A DNA stretch of 64,000 nucleotides from Bacteroidota bacterium (GCA_026391455.1 JAPLEH010000004.1:1-64000); one strand, 5' to 3'; numbered from the stretch's first letter, positions 44,059 to 55,200 are shown. Notes: generated by a model not told the origin, from the sequence alone. Made by a program: numbers and translations.

Positions 44059-46398
44059 TTACTTACACTCACACTTCTTATTATACGTATAGCACTTCAC
44101 CACGCTGCACACCGTACAATCCATAAACGTTACCACGTACCGTATACACCATTTCACTGTAGCTGCGCAGCATTTTACTGTTGGTGGCATACTGATCACG
44201 AAGTTGAGCGCCTGGTTGGTTACCATCTGTCCATTCGGTGTCCAGTTCACTGTATGCGGATAAGGAATGGTGGGCGATACAAGGCCGGATGATGCATTAA
44301 TAAAATTGCCATAGGTCCGGCTGTCTTTATTGCAGATCATACAATCATCGCTGTCGGGCTTGTATTCAAAGTATACCAGTTCGGCTTTAATGTTCTTTAC
44401 CGGTTTGGGGGATACGCTGATGGTATTATTTTGTATAATGCTGCCCGCGGTATCCAGCGTTATCTCACCCTTGGGGTTCACGTCTATCTTTACACTGTCG
44501 CATACATCGCATTTGCAGGGCACTACGGGTATACAGGTATCGCGACTGGCTTTCCAGAAACTGTTGGCCGCATCGGTTATCTCTGCACCAATACAGATAT
44601 TCGATAAGTTGGGCGCTGCATTAATAGTGCCGGTAATGGTCAGTTGATTGCCCGTGGCAATGGCTGTACCAATGGGCGGGGCAAAAGCGCCTAGTGTGGC
44701 ACCGGCCGGCACACTGCTGGTAATGGCCAGGTTGGTAAGGTTGGCCGTACCGGCATTTACATTGCTGATGGTATAGGAAAAACTATACACACCGGGGGTG
44801 GACGTACACAGTACTTTAATAGAATCCAGCTGTATAATATAGGTAGGTGCAATGCTGAAGGCCGTGGGGTTGCTGCTGCCAATTACCTTGGGTGCGGCAC
44901 CTGCCTGGCGCACGGTGGCTTCCACATTCCAGATAAAATCGCAGAGGTATGGCGGGCGGCACGGACCTGTTATCACACCATTCACCACAGCTTCGGTTAT
45001 ATTATCTACATCTTTGGTTACTATGGGCTGATTACTCCGCATGGCCTGTGAAGCATTTTGTCCCTGCATCAGTTGCCATACTTTCAGGCGATAGGTTACG
45101 GGCTCCTGTGGTTTGGGCACAATGGGTGTCCACCGGAAGGTGATCGGGTTCTTACCTTGTTCGGGTGTCAGTTCTTTTTTGTCTTCAGGATAAAGATTAT
45201 CCGGGCCTTTGCTTTTTGCAGTGGCTATGGTAAATGTTGTTGGGTCGCTCGATGGGCCCACGGTACCATCACGCGTTACCACCTGTACGTTCCAGATAAA
45301 ATCGCAGAGATATGGCGGCCTGCACGGACCGGTATAGATACCGCTGATGTTTGCTTCGGTTATATTATCTACATCTTTGGTAACGATCGGTTGATTACTG
45401 CGCATAGCCGTGGTACCATTTTGTCCCTGCATCAGTTGCCATACTTTCAGGCGGTAGGTAACGGGTGCCGATGGTTTGGGTACCAGCGGTGTCCAACGGA
45501 AGTTGATATTGCCTGCATTATCCGGTGGCAATTGTTTATTGTTATCGGGAAAAATGTTTATAGGTGGCGTTACTGTTGCTGCATCTTCCGCACTAAAGGT
45601 CCATGCTTCGCTGAAGCCATTGTTGCGGCCGAGGGGTTTGCCTTCGCGGTTGGTGGCCTGTACGTTCCAGATAAAATCGCAGAGATAGGGCGGGCGGCAG
45701 GGGCCGGTCACCAGGTTGGTAACGGTAAGCTGGGTTATCTCTTTTACTTCTTTATCGGCAATGGGTGTATTGCTGCGCATGGCGGCCGTACCGTTTTGGC
45801 CCTGCATCAATTGCCATACTTTCAGGCGATAGGTTACGGGTTCTTTGGGTTTGGGCACGAGGGGCGTCCAGCGAAATTGCAGCGGTTTCATCAGATCGCT
45901 CAGCGGAAATCTCTTACCATTGTCGGGGGTAATCAGTGTGGGAGGAGCATAATCCACTACGGTCTCTTCCACGCGGAAATCTTTACAGACCTCCCGGCTT
46001 ACGGCCACTTTGTCGATATTGAAGAATTGTACACAGATCGAATAGGTGCCGGCCTTCAGTTCGTGGCAGTTGCCGAGCAACCCTACCAGATCGGCAGTAG
46101 TGAATACACGCACATCAAAGGGGTCGATCCGTTTGGCAGTGGACATATTGTTGCCGCATACAATGGCACCATTACTGCGCACTTGCAGTACCATCATGGG
46201 TTCACGAACCTGCGCACCGGGGACTTTCTGTGCCGTGAGTACCAATGCGCCCGGGGTAGACAACCAATTGTCTACAGCTCCCGGAAGCACCGATTTCACG
46301 TTAAAGTTTACAATATTGATCTGGTTGATTTGACCGGCCTGTCCGTACAACAGGGAGCTGATCCATAATACCGGCAGCAGGAGTGCTAATTTCCGCAT
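44059..46398 (-). CDS. Secreted repeat protein with FN3-like triplets and a Cys-rich C-terminus
   Basis: A 779-aa protein. ATG 46398 gives a signal peptide (MRKLALLLPVLWISSLLYGQ); an earlier ATG at 46446 exists. An N-terminal domain (about 20-140) is followed by three FN3-like repeats of about 120 residues, each with FRWTPLVPKPxxPVTYRLKV, then QLMQGQN, AMRSN and GPCRPPYLCDFIWN. The tandem copies are also similar as DNA (near 45070, 45425 and 45805). A DUF11-like segment precedes a Cys-rich end (SDDCMICNKDSRTYGNF, MPPTVKCCAATVKWCIRY, CTVCSVVKCYTYNKKCECK) that resembles a module in the 2097-aa protein encoded next. First gene of the cluster. Confidence 0.82.
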   Translation of the reverse strand: MRKLALLLPVLWISSLLYGQAGQINQINIVNFNVKSVLPGAVDNWLSTPGALVLTAQKVPGAQVREPMMVLQVRSNGAIVCGNNMSTAKRIDPFDVRVFTTADLVGLLGNCHELKAGTYSICVQFFNIDKVAVSREVCKDFRVEETVVDYAPPTLITPDNGKRFPLSDLMKPLQFRWTPLVPKPKEPVTYRLKVWQLMQGQNGTAAMRSNTPIADKEVKEITQLTVTNLVTGPCRPPYLCDFIWNVQATNREGKPLGRNNGFSEAWTFSAEDAATVTPPINIFPDNNKQLPPDNAGNINFRWTPLVPKPSAPVTYRLKVWQLMQGQNGTTAMRSNQPIVTKDVDNITEANISGIYTGPCRPPYLCDFIWNVQVVTRDGTVGPSSDPTTFTIATAKSKGPDNLYPEDKKELTPEQGKNPITFRWTPIVPKPQEPVTYRLKVWQLMQGQNASQAMRSNQPIVTKDVDNITEAVVNGVITGPCRPPYLCDFIWNVEATVRQAGAAPKVIGSSNPTAFSIAPTYIIQLDSIKVLCTSTPGVYSFSYTISNVNAGTANLTNLAITSSVPAGATLGAFAPPIGTAIATGNQLTITGTINAAPNLSNICIGAEITDAANSFWKASRDTCIPVVPCKCDVCDSVKIDVNPKGEITLDTAGSIIQNNTISVSPKPVKNIKAELVYFEYKPDSDDCMICNKDSRTYGNFINASSGLVSPTIPYPHTVNWTPNGQMVTNQALNFVISMPPTVKCCAATVKWCIRYVVTFMDCTVCSVVKCYTYNKKCECK

Positions 46399-46715
46399 AG
46401 TGAAATGTTTTGGATGGCAATGGTTTGTACACAGGCCCTCTTTCACTATATCATACGAATTGCCAATGTAAATATGGGAAGGGTTTTTGACGGGCCGGGG
46501 TAAGATTGTATAAGCGCAGGGGTGGGCTGTATAGGTGCGGGAGTTAGGATGCTTTAACCGGAAAGGGGCATCTTACTGTTTACGAAGGATATCAAATGCC
46601 ATACCCTGGTATTGAATATGTTTTTTGATTCAACAAATACAGGGCATAAAATTTTTGTGTAAATTGGAATCACTTTATTTTATTGTAAAAAAATAGATCA
46701 ACCAAAAAATGCTAT

Positions 46716-47132
46716 ATGGCCAAAGCTGCCCCCAAAACCACAGAAACCATTAAAAGTGTAGCTGCTTTTGTAAAAACAGTGGATAAAACCCGTCAAAACG
46801 ATTGCCAGGCAATTATTGAACTCATGCAAAAACAAACCGGCTTTGAACCCAAAATGTGGGGACCATCCATTATTGGCTTTGGCAGTTATCATTATGTATA
46901 CGACAGCGGCCACGAAGGTGATGCACCACTTGTAGGATTTTCTCCCCGTAAAGCAGAGTTCGCTCTTTATATTGCCAACTTCGAAGGTAAGGAAGCGCTC
47001 CTGGAAAAATTTGGTAAACATAAGACAGCCAAAGCCTGTGTATACATCAAAAAAATGGAGGATATAAATCCTGCCATCTTAAAAAAACTGGTAGCAGGTT
47101 CAGTAAAGCATTATAAATCCAAATACAAATAA
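46716..47132 (+). CDS. DUF1801 domain-containing protein
   Basis: A 138-aa cytoplasmic protein of the YdhG/DUF1801 group, recognised by KMWGPSIIGFGSYHYVYDSG (about 47-66), LVGFSPRKAEFALYI (about 72-86) and KACVYIKKMEDI (about 107-118). Its function is unknown; the fold class is SufE/YdhG-like. It has its own leader downstream of the divergent 779-aa gene, with about 317 bp between them that contain no other gene I can support. Confidence 0.82.
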   Translation: MAKAAPKTTETIKSVAAFVKTVDKTRQNDCQAIIELMQKQTGFEPKMWGPSIIGFGSYHYVYDSGHEGDAPLVGFSPRKAEFALYIANFEGKEALLEKFGKHKTAKACVYIKKMEDINPAILKKLVAGSVKHYKSKYK

Positions 47133-47196
47133 AGCAGGCCGATCAATTTTCCAGCGAATAATTCCATCCCCGCTGACATAGGGTTGTCAGTATACG

Positions 47197-47228
47197 CGTT
47201 TAGATTGCACGCATTAATCATCTAAACG
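47197..47228. promoter_or_regulatory. Inverted repeat just before the 172-aa gene
   Basis: CGTTTAGAT (47197-47205) and ATCTAAACG (47220-47228) are perfect 9-bp arms around a 14-nt spacer, ending 7 nt before the ATG. It may be an operator or an mRNA hairpin at the start site. Confidence 0.4.
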
Positions 47229-47235
47229 ATACTGT

Positions 47236-47754
47236 ATGACCAATCTTTTGTTCGACAATTCCGGTAATTTGATCATTTCCGCTTCTCCCACTTCTTCTGC
47301 CCATGATTTTGATTTTTACCAGGGTCAATGGTCCATTGATAACCGAAAATTGAAAGAAAGACTAAACGGGTGTACCGATTGGGAAGAATTTCCGGCCACC
47401 GGCGAAATGCACCTGATACTGAATGGTACAGGTAATATGGATAACTTTAAAACTACCATCAATGATCAGCCTTTTGAAGGTATGACACTCCGGCTCTTCA
47501 ATCCATCCACCCGGCTTTGGAGTATTTACTGGGCAGACAGCAACACCGGTGTGCTGGATCCTCCGGTAGTGGGATCGTTTGATAATAATATCGGCACTTT
47601 CTATACAAAAGATACTTATAAAGGGATTCCCATCATCATGCAATTTGTGTGGGATAAAACCGACCCGCATAACCCTGTTTGGAGCCAGGCATTTTCAACC
47701 GATAATGGCAATACCTGGGAGTGGAACTGGTATATGTATATGCACCGGATATGA
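47236..47754 (+). CDS. DUF1579-like hypothetical protein
   Basis: A 172-aa protein without a signal peptide. It looks like an all-beta lipocalin-like domain: DFDFYQGQWSIDNRKL near the N-terminus, TLRLFNPSTRLWSIYWAD in the middle and WSQAFSTDNGNTWEWNWYM at the end. This pattern (FDF..G.W, then W.....W) is that of DUF1579-type proteins. No catalytic residues are evident. A 9-bp inverted repeat precedes the gene, so it may be individually regulated. Confidence 0.65.
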   Translation: MTNLLFDNSGNLIISASPTSSAHDFDFYQGQWSIDNRKLKERLNGCTDWEEFPATGEMHLILNGTGNMDNFKTTINDQPFEGMTLRLFNPSTRLWSIYWADSNTGVLDPPVVGSFDNNIGTFYTKDTYKGIPIIMQFVWDKTDPHNPVWSQAFSTDNGNTWEWNWYMYMHRI

Positions 47755-48030
47755 GTCGGGCAAAGTGCAATAATAATTTTTCACAAAAAAAGACAACTAA
47801 AAAGCGGCGCCGGAATGGAACAGCTTTTTCATCGTACAAGTTTAAATTTATTAATTAATTTCAGGGAAATACTTCTGCATCGATCCAGTGGTTGGTGGCA
47901 TTTAATTAAAGTTTTGTGAACGGAAAAGATTTCATAAGTAAGTTCTCAGAATCGTAATTATTATCTCCTGAGTATTACACGGCATGTCATTGTTTGCAGA
48001 TGAGTAGATTCAGATTTTTCTTGCAGAAAT

Positions 48031-48063
48031 AAAAAAAAACGCCCTTAAAATGGACGTTTCTTT
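48031..48063 (-). terminator. Probable terminator after the 197-aa secreted protein gene
   Basis: An imperfect stem (AAACGCCC with GGACGTTT, one mismatch) lies 60 nt past the minus-strand stop at 48121 and is followed on that strand by nine T. The gap 47755-48120 holds no gene I can support. Confidence 0.45.
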
Positions 48064-48120
48064 AGTATTATCACCTGTGAATTAGTTGAATGCATGCGGT
48101 ATCTGCTGCTGATTGAATGA

Positions 48121-48714
48121 TTAGCCTTCCTTAATTGCACCTCTTTCATCGTCTTCCCGCTCTCTGTCATACACCAGCACTTTTACTTTCCAATCCATCG
48201 GCGCATAATATTGCATCACCACTTCCACTTTTATTTTATTTAATGCCTCCTGACCGGGTTCAATGGAAAACAACACAGATGTGAATTTCATGCTCTCTTC
48301 CGGAGCTTCATATGTTCCTTTGAGGTGAAATACTTTTCCTGTTCCAAGGTTTACACCCAGGTGGTTGAGCTGGTTGTACAATGCCCTGAATTTCTGTTTT
48401 GCTTTTTCAAAACTTTCAGTGGTCAACATTACCGCCTCCCAACTGCATACTTCTTTTTTCGCAGAATAGCGGGTAATAAATGCTTCTTCTGCACCATTCA
48501 CTTTGAAATTACATTCATAGTCGGTCGACTGCTCATGCTGGCTTTTTATTTCCCCCATGAGGTTGATAAACCGGTTGGGATAATCTTCGATAACTTTTTT
48601 TACATCGGCAGACACACCGTTGATAGCGGGTAATTTTAACTGAGCTGCAGCAACACTGGTGATAAAGGCTGATATCGTAATCAGCACAAGTGATTTTACG
48701 GATTTTTTCATCAA
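48121..48714 (-). CDS. Secreted protein of unknown function
   Basis: A 197-aa protein with a signal peptide (ends FITSVAAAQ). The mature part has two cysteines (YECNFK and EVCSWEAV) that could form a disulphide, a helix with FEKAKQKFRALYNQLNHLG, and C-terminal strands (KVEVVMQYYAPMDWKVKVLVYD). I do not recognise a family. It is monocistronic and divergent from the small ORF at 48817. Confidence 0.65.
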   Translation of the reverse strand: MMKKSVKSLVLITISAFITSVAAAQLKLPAINGVSADVKKVIEDYPNRFINLMGEIKSQHEQSTDYECNFKVNGAEEAFITRYSAKKEVCSWEAVMLTTESFEKAKQKFRALYNQLNHLGVNLGTGKVFHLKGTYEAPEESMKFTSVLFSIEPGQEALNKIKVEVVMQYYAPMDWKVKVLVYDREREDDERGAIKEG

Positions 48715-48816
48715 TTTGGATTTAACGGGTTGATAACAAGACCCAATATTATAAATTTTTAACTTTATTACATACTTTTAAATACATTCTTTTCGTTACC
48801 CTTTAAATATTATACT

Positions 48817-48975
48817 ATGAAAAACAGAAGGCTCACCCATCATTACGAGGAAGCGAAGATTTATCGCCATTATTACAAGCCATCTCTCAATTTTTTCCGC
48901 TTGTTAAAATCCGTATTATCTGTTTTTATATCCGGAAGCGCCGCGGCAGCTACCAGCTACCACCGGAAAAAATAA
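48817..48975 (+). CDS. Small ORF, 52 aa, hypothetical
   Basis: An ATG-started 52-residue frame (begins MKNRRLTHHYEEAKIYRHYY, ends TSYHRKK). It has basic ends and a central hydrophobic stretch, SVLSVFISGSAAAA, that could be a short membrane segment. It lies in the 419-bp gap between divergent and convergent neighbours and is followed, 110 nt downstream, by a strong bidirectional terminator. There is no homology I recognise, so coding is plausible but unproven. Confidence 0.4.
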   Translation: MKNRRLTHHYEEAKIYRHYYKPSLNFFRLLKSVLSVFISGSAAAATSYHRKK

Positions 48976-49085
48976 TGACTGTTTGAGATACGGTCAATAA
49001 GAACCATTGCAGCCAAACTCCTATGGGTTTCTGCCATTTCTATGTCTGTACAAATACTGTTGATTACTAAACCCTCACTATACAA

Positions 49086-49119
49086 AAATGTCCCGCCAAT
49101 TGGCGGGACATTTCTTTTT
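49086..49119. terminator. Bidirectional terminator
   Basis: A perfect 28-bp palindrome (49086-49113; core TCCCGCCAATTGGCGGGA) flanked by A and T tracts. It lies 21 nt past the stop of the minus-strand receptor gene and downstream of the small plus-strand ORF, so it can stop transcription in both directions. Confidence 0.85.
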
Positions 49120-49133
49120 ATAATTATAACCGG

Positions 49134-52064
49134 TTAATACATTCTCATGTTGCGCATATTTCTTTCCATGAACCGGGGCATTCCGGGCATACCCTGCTGT
49201 GCGTTCTTACCACCCATCCTGTTTAGGTTGAACAAAAAGCTAACCATAAAGTAGCGACGGAGAACGGTACTGTTTACATCTTCAAAGTAATTGTCCCCGG
49301 TATTTCGGGTTATACTCTGATTCTGATTCAGGATATCATTTACAGAAAATTTAAGCTCCCCGTTCTTTTTCTTAAACAATTGCTTGCTTACACTGGCATT
49401 CCACAACGGTATACTCTGGTTGAATCCAGCCGAACGACCGGAGTTAACATAGTAATCAATATCTGTGGAGATCATGAAGTCTTTAGGTAAGCGGTAACCT
49501 AAATCTGCCGAATAGGTTTGTGACAGGTAATCTTCATTCAGTGAGGTGTTGACAGAATATTTGATCGTATTGTACGAAACACTTCCGGAGAATGAAATAT
49601 CCCATTTTTCTTTCAGGCTGAAATTGGCACCGGCAGTTTGTGTAAGGGTAAGCGTTTTGCCGACATTCTTTTGTTTATACAATTCGCTTACATCATGATT
49701 GTACAATGCGATCGTACTGAAATTGAGGCTTGAACCCTTCAGCTTTGGATTTTTAAACGGCATGCCTACGGTAAAAAATGCCGTGGTGGTATACGCTCCA
49801 TTCATATTCACCGGTTTGGTAAGCTGAATAGCTTTGCGGATGGTATCAATACTATTTACGATTTTATTGCGGGTGGTACTGAAACTGATATTGGCCGCTA
49901 GGAATTTGAAGGTAAGAATATTGAATTTGTTATACGTAAAATTGAAATTGTGTGAGAACTCCTGGCTTAGCGCAGGATTACCAGTCTTTACCATTAATGG
50001 GTTGCTTACATCCGGCACATCCTGTAATTGGGTAATGGTGGGCTGGTTGGTTCTACCCCGGTAGTTAATCCGCACACCTTTGGTTCTGCTGGGAGTCCAG
50101 TTAAAACTTGCCTGCGGGAAGAAATTTGTAAAGCTCTGCTGAGTTACTGAATCCTTGCCCGTAAGCGCCCGGTAGCTTTTGCTGGTGAGTGTGGCGCGTT
50201 GCACACCGATACCCAATTGAAAATTATATTTCTTTTCCTGTACCCGGAAATTACTTCCGAAGCGGTTTGCCACAAATGTATTTTCAAAACTATTCGTCAG
50301 TGGGGCATTTACCAGGTCATATTGTTTGGTAGTGGAGTTATAATCAAAAGTTCGTTTGTCAGACGTGTTGGCGTTATTTGTATAAGCATAGTTAAACTCC
50401 ATCACTTTGTTTTTGCCAACCGGCTCCGTATAAGAGAAGCTCAGCACATTATTATGCGTGCTGGTTTTTTGTTTATTCTGCTGGTCCTGACTTCTGGAAT
50501 CAGCAAGGCTGCCGTTGGGTTTGTAAAAAATCAATGGAGCAAAACTGTATCCTTCACTTTCGCTTTCACCATAGGTATTCGACCAGCCGAGTGTGATCGT
50601 TCTTCCCGGACGGCTGAATTTTCTCCTGTAGAGGAGGTTATTTCCCAGATTAAGGCCATCCCGTTCGTTCGTATATCTGTTCTTACTGGTAAGGGCCAGG
50701 TATTGCTCTACCGGTGTTTTAGAAATGGTAAAGGAAGAGTCGTCGCTGAGATTCTCTGAATGCTGAATAGTAAGGCTAGGTGTATATAAGATTGAACTCA
50801 TTGAATCAATCTGCCATTCAAAGCGCACATTAAACCGGTGGTTCTGATTGATATTATTGGAGATGCTGTTTTTCGTCATCAATGCTACTGAGTCATCGGG
50901 GAAGAAGGTCTGCCGATAGGTATTCTGCTCCAGCGCATTATTGGTATTGGATAAGAAATAGCTTCCGCTCAATTTTATTTTCGTTCCGAATTCATTATTA
51001 AAATTCAATCCTGCAGAAAGTGATTTGGTAATACCGGTAGCACCACCGCCTATGCCAAACATACCGGCTCCACCACCTCTTGTATTTGCCATCTGCATTC
51101 CGCCAAATCCACCGCCGCCGCCACCAAACCCACCACCGCCGCCAGAGTTGCCGCCACCCCCCCCACCACCCATGGCGCTAAATCCGCCCATGGAACTGAT
51201 GATATCGGAAAAGGAAAAACCTTGTTTATTGATATTATTGGCATTGAATAATACAGACAGGCGTTGATTGCCGTTGAATTTATTCATACTCAGATTGCCT
51301 TCATAGCGGCCATCTGTACCACCGGCAGCCAATGCTCTTCCGAAGATACCCTTGTTCTTATCTTTTTTCAGTTTGATATTGATGGCCTTTTGTTTACTGC
51401 CATCATCTATTTTGGTAAACTTGGCCTGCTCACTCATATCATCAAACACCTGTACACTTTCCACCATATCCGCCGTGAGGTTTTTAGTGGCCAGCTTGGG
51501 ATCATTGCCAAAAAATTCTTTTCCATCTACATAGACCTTCTGTACCGTTTCACCCTGCGCGGTTACATTACCACTTTTATCTACCTGCATACCGGGTATT
51601 TTTTTCAGCAGGTCTTCTACCGTGGCATTGGGCTTGGTTTTAAACGCATCGGCCCTGAACTGAACCGTATCTTCTTTTATAATAACCGGCGCATCATTGG
51701 TGATGACCACGCCCTGAAGTGTTTTAAACTCTTTGGCAACATAAAGGTTACCCAGGTCTATCGCTTTGGAAGAAGCGGAAATGGTGAATGATTTTTTGAT
51801 CGGATCAAATCCTTTATATGTAATGTGCAGGTTATACGCGCCTTCTGCCAGACCTTTCACCTCGAATAAGCCTTGCTTATTGGATAAAGTGAAAGTGGCC
51901 AGGGAAGAATCTGCGGCATTTAATACGGAGACCGTGGCGTCGGCAATGGGTTGTTTGGAAGCCGTATCCACCAGCTTCCCTTTGATACTGCCATCTGGTT
52001 TTTGTGCATGGATGGCGCTAAAGAATGAAAGGATAAATACAGATAAGGTAAAAATCTTCTTCAT
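49134..52064 (-). CDS. TonB-receptor-like outer-membrane protein (CarboxypepD-plug-barrel)
   Basis: A 976-aa protein. Signal peptide ends SAIHAQ. Residues about 25-105 are a carboxypeptidase regulatory-like domain ([20 protein letters not shown]), 125-225 a plug ([34 protein letters not shown]), and the rest a barrel with TonB-receptor-like strands. Unusual is a Gly-rich segment (about 293-350, [18 protein letters not shown]) in an early extracellular loop, and the Met/Arg-rich C-terminus [16 protein letters not shown]. This type (outer membrane beta-barrel family 3) often lacks a SusD partner, as here. The substrate is unknown. Confidence 0.88.
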   Translation of the reverse strand: MKKIFTLSVFILSFFSAIHAQKPDGSIKGKLVDTASKQPIADATVSVLNAADSSLATFTLSNKQGLFEVKGLAEGAYNLHITYKGFDPIKKSFTISASSKAIDLGNLYVAKEFKTLQGVVITNDAPVIIKEDTVQFRADAFKTKPNATVEDLLKKIPGMQVDKSGNVTAQGETVQKVYVDGKEFFGNDPKLATKNLTADMVESVQVFDDMSEQAKFTKIDDGSKQKAINIKLKKDKNKGIFGRALAAGGTDGRYEGNLSMNKFNGNQRLSVLFNANNINKQGFSFSDIISSMGGFSAMGGGGGGGNSGGGGGFGGGGGGFGGMQMANTRGGGAGMFGIGGGATGITKSLSAGLNFNNEFGTKIKLSGSYFLSNTNNALEQNTYRQTFFPDDSVALMTKNSISNNINQNHRFNVRFEWQIDSMSSILYTPSLTIQHSENLSDDSSFTISKTPVEQYLALTSKNRYTNERDGLNLGNNLLYRRKFSRPGRTITLGWSNTYGESESEGYSFAPLIFYKPNGSLADSRSQDQQNKQKTSTHNNVLSFSYTEPVGKNKVMEFNYAYTNNANTSDKRTFDYNSTTKQYDLVNAPLTNSFENTFVANRFGSNFRVQEKKYNFQLGIGVQRATLTSKSYRALTGKDSVTQQSFTNFFPQASFNWTPSRTKGVRINYRGRTNQPTITQLQDVPDVSNPLMVKTGNPALSQEFSHNFNFTYNKFNILTFKFLAANISFSTTRNKIVNSIDTIRKAIQLTKPVNMNGAYTTTAFFTVGMPFKNPKLKGSSLNFSTIALYNHDVSELYKQKNVGKTLTLTQTAGANFSLKEKWDISFSGSVSYNTIKYSVNTSLNEDYLSQTYSADLGYRLPKDFMISTDIDYYVNSGRSAGFNQSIPLWNASVSKQLFKKKNGELKFSVNDILNQNQSITRNTGDNYFEDVNSTVLRRYFMVSFLFNLNRMGGKNAQQGMPGMPRFMERNMRNMRMY

Positions 52065-52230
52065 AATCAGTTCAATAAGTGTACGAAGATAGACGTAAGA
52101 GGGCCCTTAAACCTTCGTCTGGAGGCTAATTTTGGCCAAAATTCCGCTGAAATGGCCAAATCGGCCGATGAACGGCAAATGAGTATCGATTTTTTTGCAG
52201 TAAAATTGAAATGCAGGATATGCTTTTCTT

Positions 52231-55200
52231 TTAACTGAACAGGTACTCCACATCTTCTCTTGTAAGCGCTTTCACAAACGATGCATCATCCGAAATAATG
52301 TCTTTGGCCAGTGCCCTTTTCTTTTCCTGCAATTGAAGAATCTTATCTTCTATCGTGTCTTTACAGATCATCCGGTAGGCAAAGATATTTTTCGTTTGTC
52401 CGATACGATGCGTACGGTCAATGGCCTGTTGCTCCACGGCGGGGTTCCACCAGGGATCCACGATGTACACATAGTCAGCCGCAGTAAGGTTCAACCCCAC
52501 ACCACCGGCTTTCAATGATATAAGGAACACTCTTACTTCTTCATCATTCTGAAAACTTTGTATGGCTTTTTCCCGGTCCGGTGCCGAGGTACTTCCATCA
52601 AAATATTCATACTTCACACCCAGTTCAATCAATTTTGCTTTGATAAGGGCTAGCATTCCGAGAAACTGTGAAAAGATCAAAGCCTTGTGATTACCGATAT
52701 TTTCTGTGATCTCGCGGGCCAGCTCATCCAGTTTGATCGAATGGTTTTCAAATTTATCCTGCTCATTTAGTATCGCAGGTGAATCACAGATCTGGCGCAG
52801 CTTCATCAATCCCTGTAAGATCGTGAGTTGCGATTTTTGAATGCCCTGTGTTTCAATGGTACCCAATATCTGATTACGAAACTCATTGCGGTACGCATCA
52901 TAAATATTCCGCTGCTCCTCTTCCATTTCACAAAATAGAATCATCTCCTGTTTCTCCGGAAGGTCTTTTGCCACCTGCTCTTTGGTACGGCGAAGGATAA
53001 AGGGATATAATATTTTCTTCAGGTGATCTTTGCGGTCCTGCTCACCAAATTTATCAATGGGAATGGCAAACTCCTGGCGGAAGAATTCCATCGTACCCAA
53101 CATACCCGGGTTGAGAAAATTCATCTGGGCAAATATGTCAAACGTATTATTTTGCAGGGGCGTACCACTCATACAAAGTCGGTTTTTAGACCGTAACAAA
53201 CTGGCAGCCCTCGTTACTTTACTCGCCGGATTCTTTATCGCCTGACTTTCATCGAGAATCACATAATCAAACTCCACACTCACCAGCAATTTAATATCAC
53301 TGCGCAACGTACCATATGTAGTGATCGTTACATCATGATCTTCCAACTCTTCTTTTAGTCGCGTTCGCGTACCACCATGATGTATCCTATAGGTTAGCGA
53401 AGGTGTGAATTTTTTAATCTCATTCTCCCAGTTATAAATCAGTGTGGTGGGACAAACCACCAGCCCCTTCAGTTTCCCTTCTGTAGTTTTATAATGTTCC
53501 AGAAACGAAAGCGCCTGTACGGTTTTACCCAATCCCATATCATCGGCCAGAATGCCACCCCATTTAATATCTTTCAGGTAATTGAGCCACTGATAACCGG
53601 CCACCTGGTAAGGCCGCAATATTTGTTTCAGGTGATGCGAAGGGTCTATTTCCCTGATCTGGTTGAACTGACGGAGGTTTTCATATTTGGCTTCCAGTTG
53701 CACCACCAGTTCTTCTTCATCCCGGGTTTCATACAGTTCATCCACCACACTCAGGTGAAAGCGCGATAATTTCAAAGAATCGGTTTTACCCTCGCCCACC
53801 CGGAATAATAACGAATATTTTTTCAGCCATTCTTCCGGAAGAATACCAAGCGTTCCATCGTTGAGCTGTACAAACTGCTGCTTATTCGCCAGTGCACGTT
53901 TTACTTCAGCCACCGTAACCTGCTGGTCGCCGAATAAGATATCCACTTTAGCATCGAACCAATCGGTATTGCTGCTGATGAAAATCTTGGTTTGCGGTTT
54001 GGCCGTATTGAAACGGAAATTCTTCAGGGCTTCGAAACCGAAAACCGGCGTCTTCATGTCCTTCATAGCATCCACAAAGAGGAAGAACCAGTTATTTTTC
54101 AGTACATCGGAACCTTTCAGTGCCAGGGTGCCGCTGTCTTCATTGAAAGCAAAACTCGAATGCAGGTTTTGTAATTTCTGGATGAATTCGTTTTCTTTCT
54201 CCCGGTTGCGGTGTACCACCAGTACTTTATCGCCCTGTGGCACCACCACTTCGTCGCGGTCTCTCGTTTTTGTTTCATATCCCTTGTAAGAGAAGGTAGG
54301 TTGAAACACGAGGTATTCTCCTTTTTCCAGCAAAAACAATTTTACTTCCGGGTTGCCGTCCTTTATTTCCTGCACGAGCGACTTATCAAAATCCACTTTA
54401 TGCTCTTTGGCCAATGGCATAATGAATTCATGAAGGGATTTGACCCATTGATCTTCGGGAATGGTCATTTTTCCGGAAGGAAGGAACTTTTCCACCAGAT
54501 GAATCACATCATTGTTCTTCCAAAGATGCGCCTGGTTATTGTATAAAAAGAAAAGCGGAGTGGTGGCTTCATTATCCCCCATATCAAACTCAAGTGGTCC
54601 CGCTTTTACGCGGCATTGAATGGTATAGGACCCATCGCGATCCCCATTTTTCTTAATGATAAAATGCGGCTTTGCTTCTTCCACCTGCAGTTGCAAGGGT
54701 TCCAGGTTATCTGTTTTAAATGCTTTTAATTCGGGGAGCAGGTACACAAAGGGACCCGATGCGGATTCAATAAAGATCTTACGGAGTTTGGGCAGCATAT
54801 ACTCTGCCATTAGTTCTTTGGTCTCATCGGGCAGATCGTCTTCTTCCTGATGAATGATATTTTCCCATATACCGGAGAAAGGCGAATTGCGACTGATATA
54901 TTTATTGATCTCCCCATCCTGCAATTTGCGCAGCAGGGTCAGCATTTCTTTATCTGATTCAGGAAAGCCATCTGTATTTACATACCGGCTGATATCGAGT
55001 TTTTCCACTTTGCCGGTGAAAGAATCTGTGGTATCGTTTACTTCACCGGTCACCACATCCACGGTAAATTGCGGGTATCCTTTTTTATTAAAATTAAAAA
55101 CGATTCCCAGCTTTTTGGAAATAACGGGAGCGGTTTCTTCAGCCACAACCGGTTGTACCGTTTCTTTTTCTTTCATGGGCAGCAATACAGGCCGGCTTTG

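Noticed and set aside
45058-46368. Long plus-strand frame (436 codons) inside the 779-aa gene
   Set aside because: Antisense to a gene with signal peptide, repeats and Cys modules. The frame is open because of the repetitive codon pattern.
46597-46645. Hairpin-like symmetry between the 779-aa and DUF1801 genes
   Set aside because: Stem with a bulge, short GAAT/ATTC extension and no T tract; it is between divergent starts, so not a terminator, and no other evidence supports a function.
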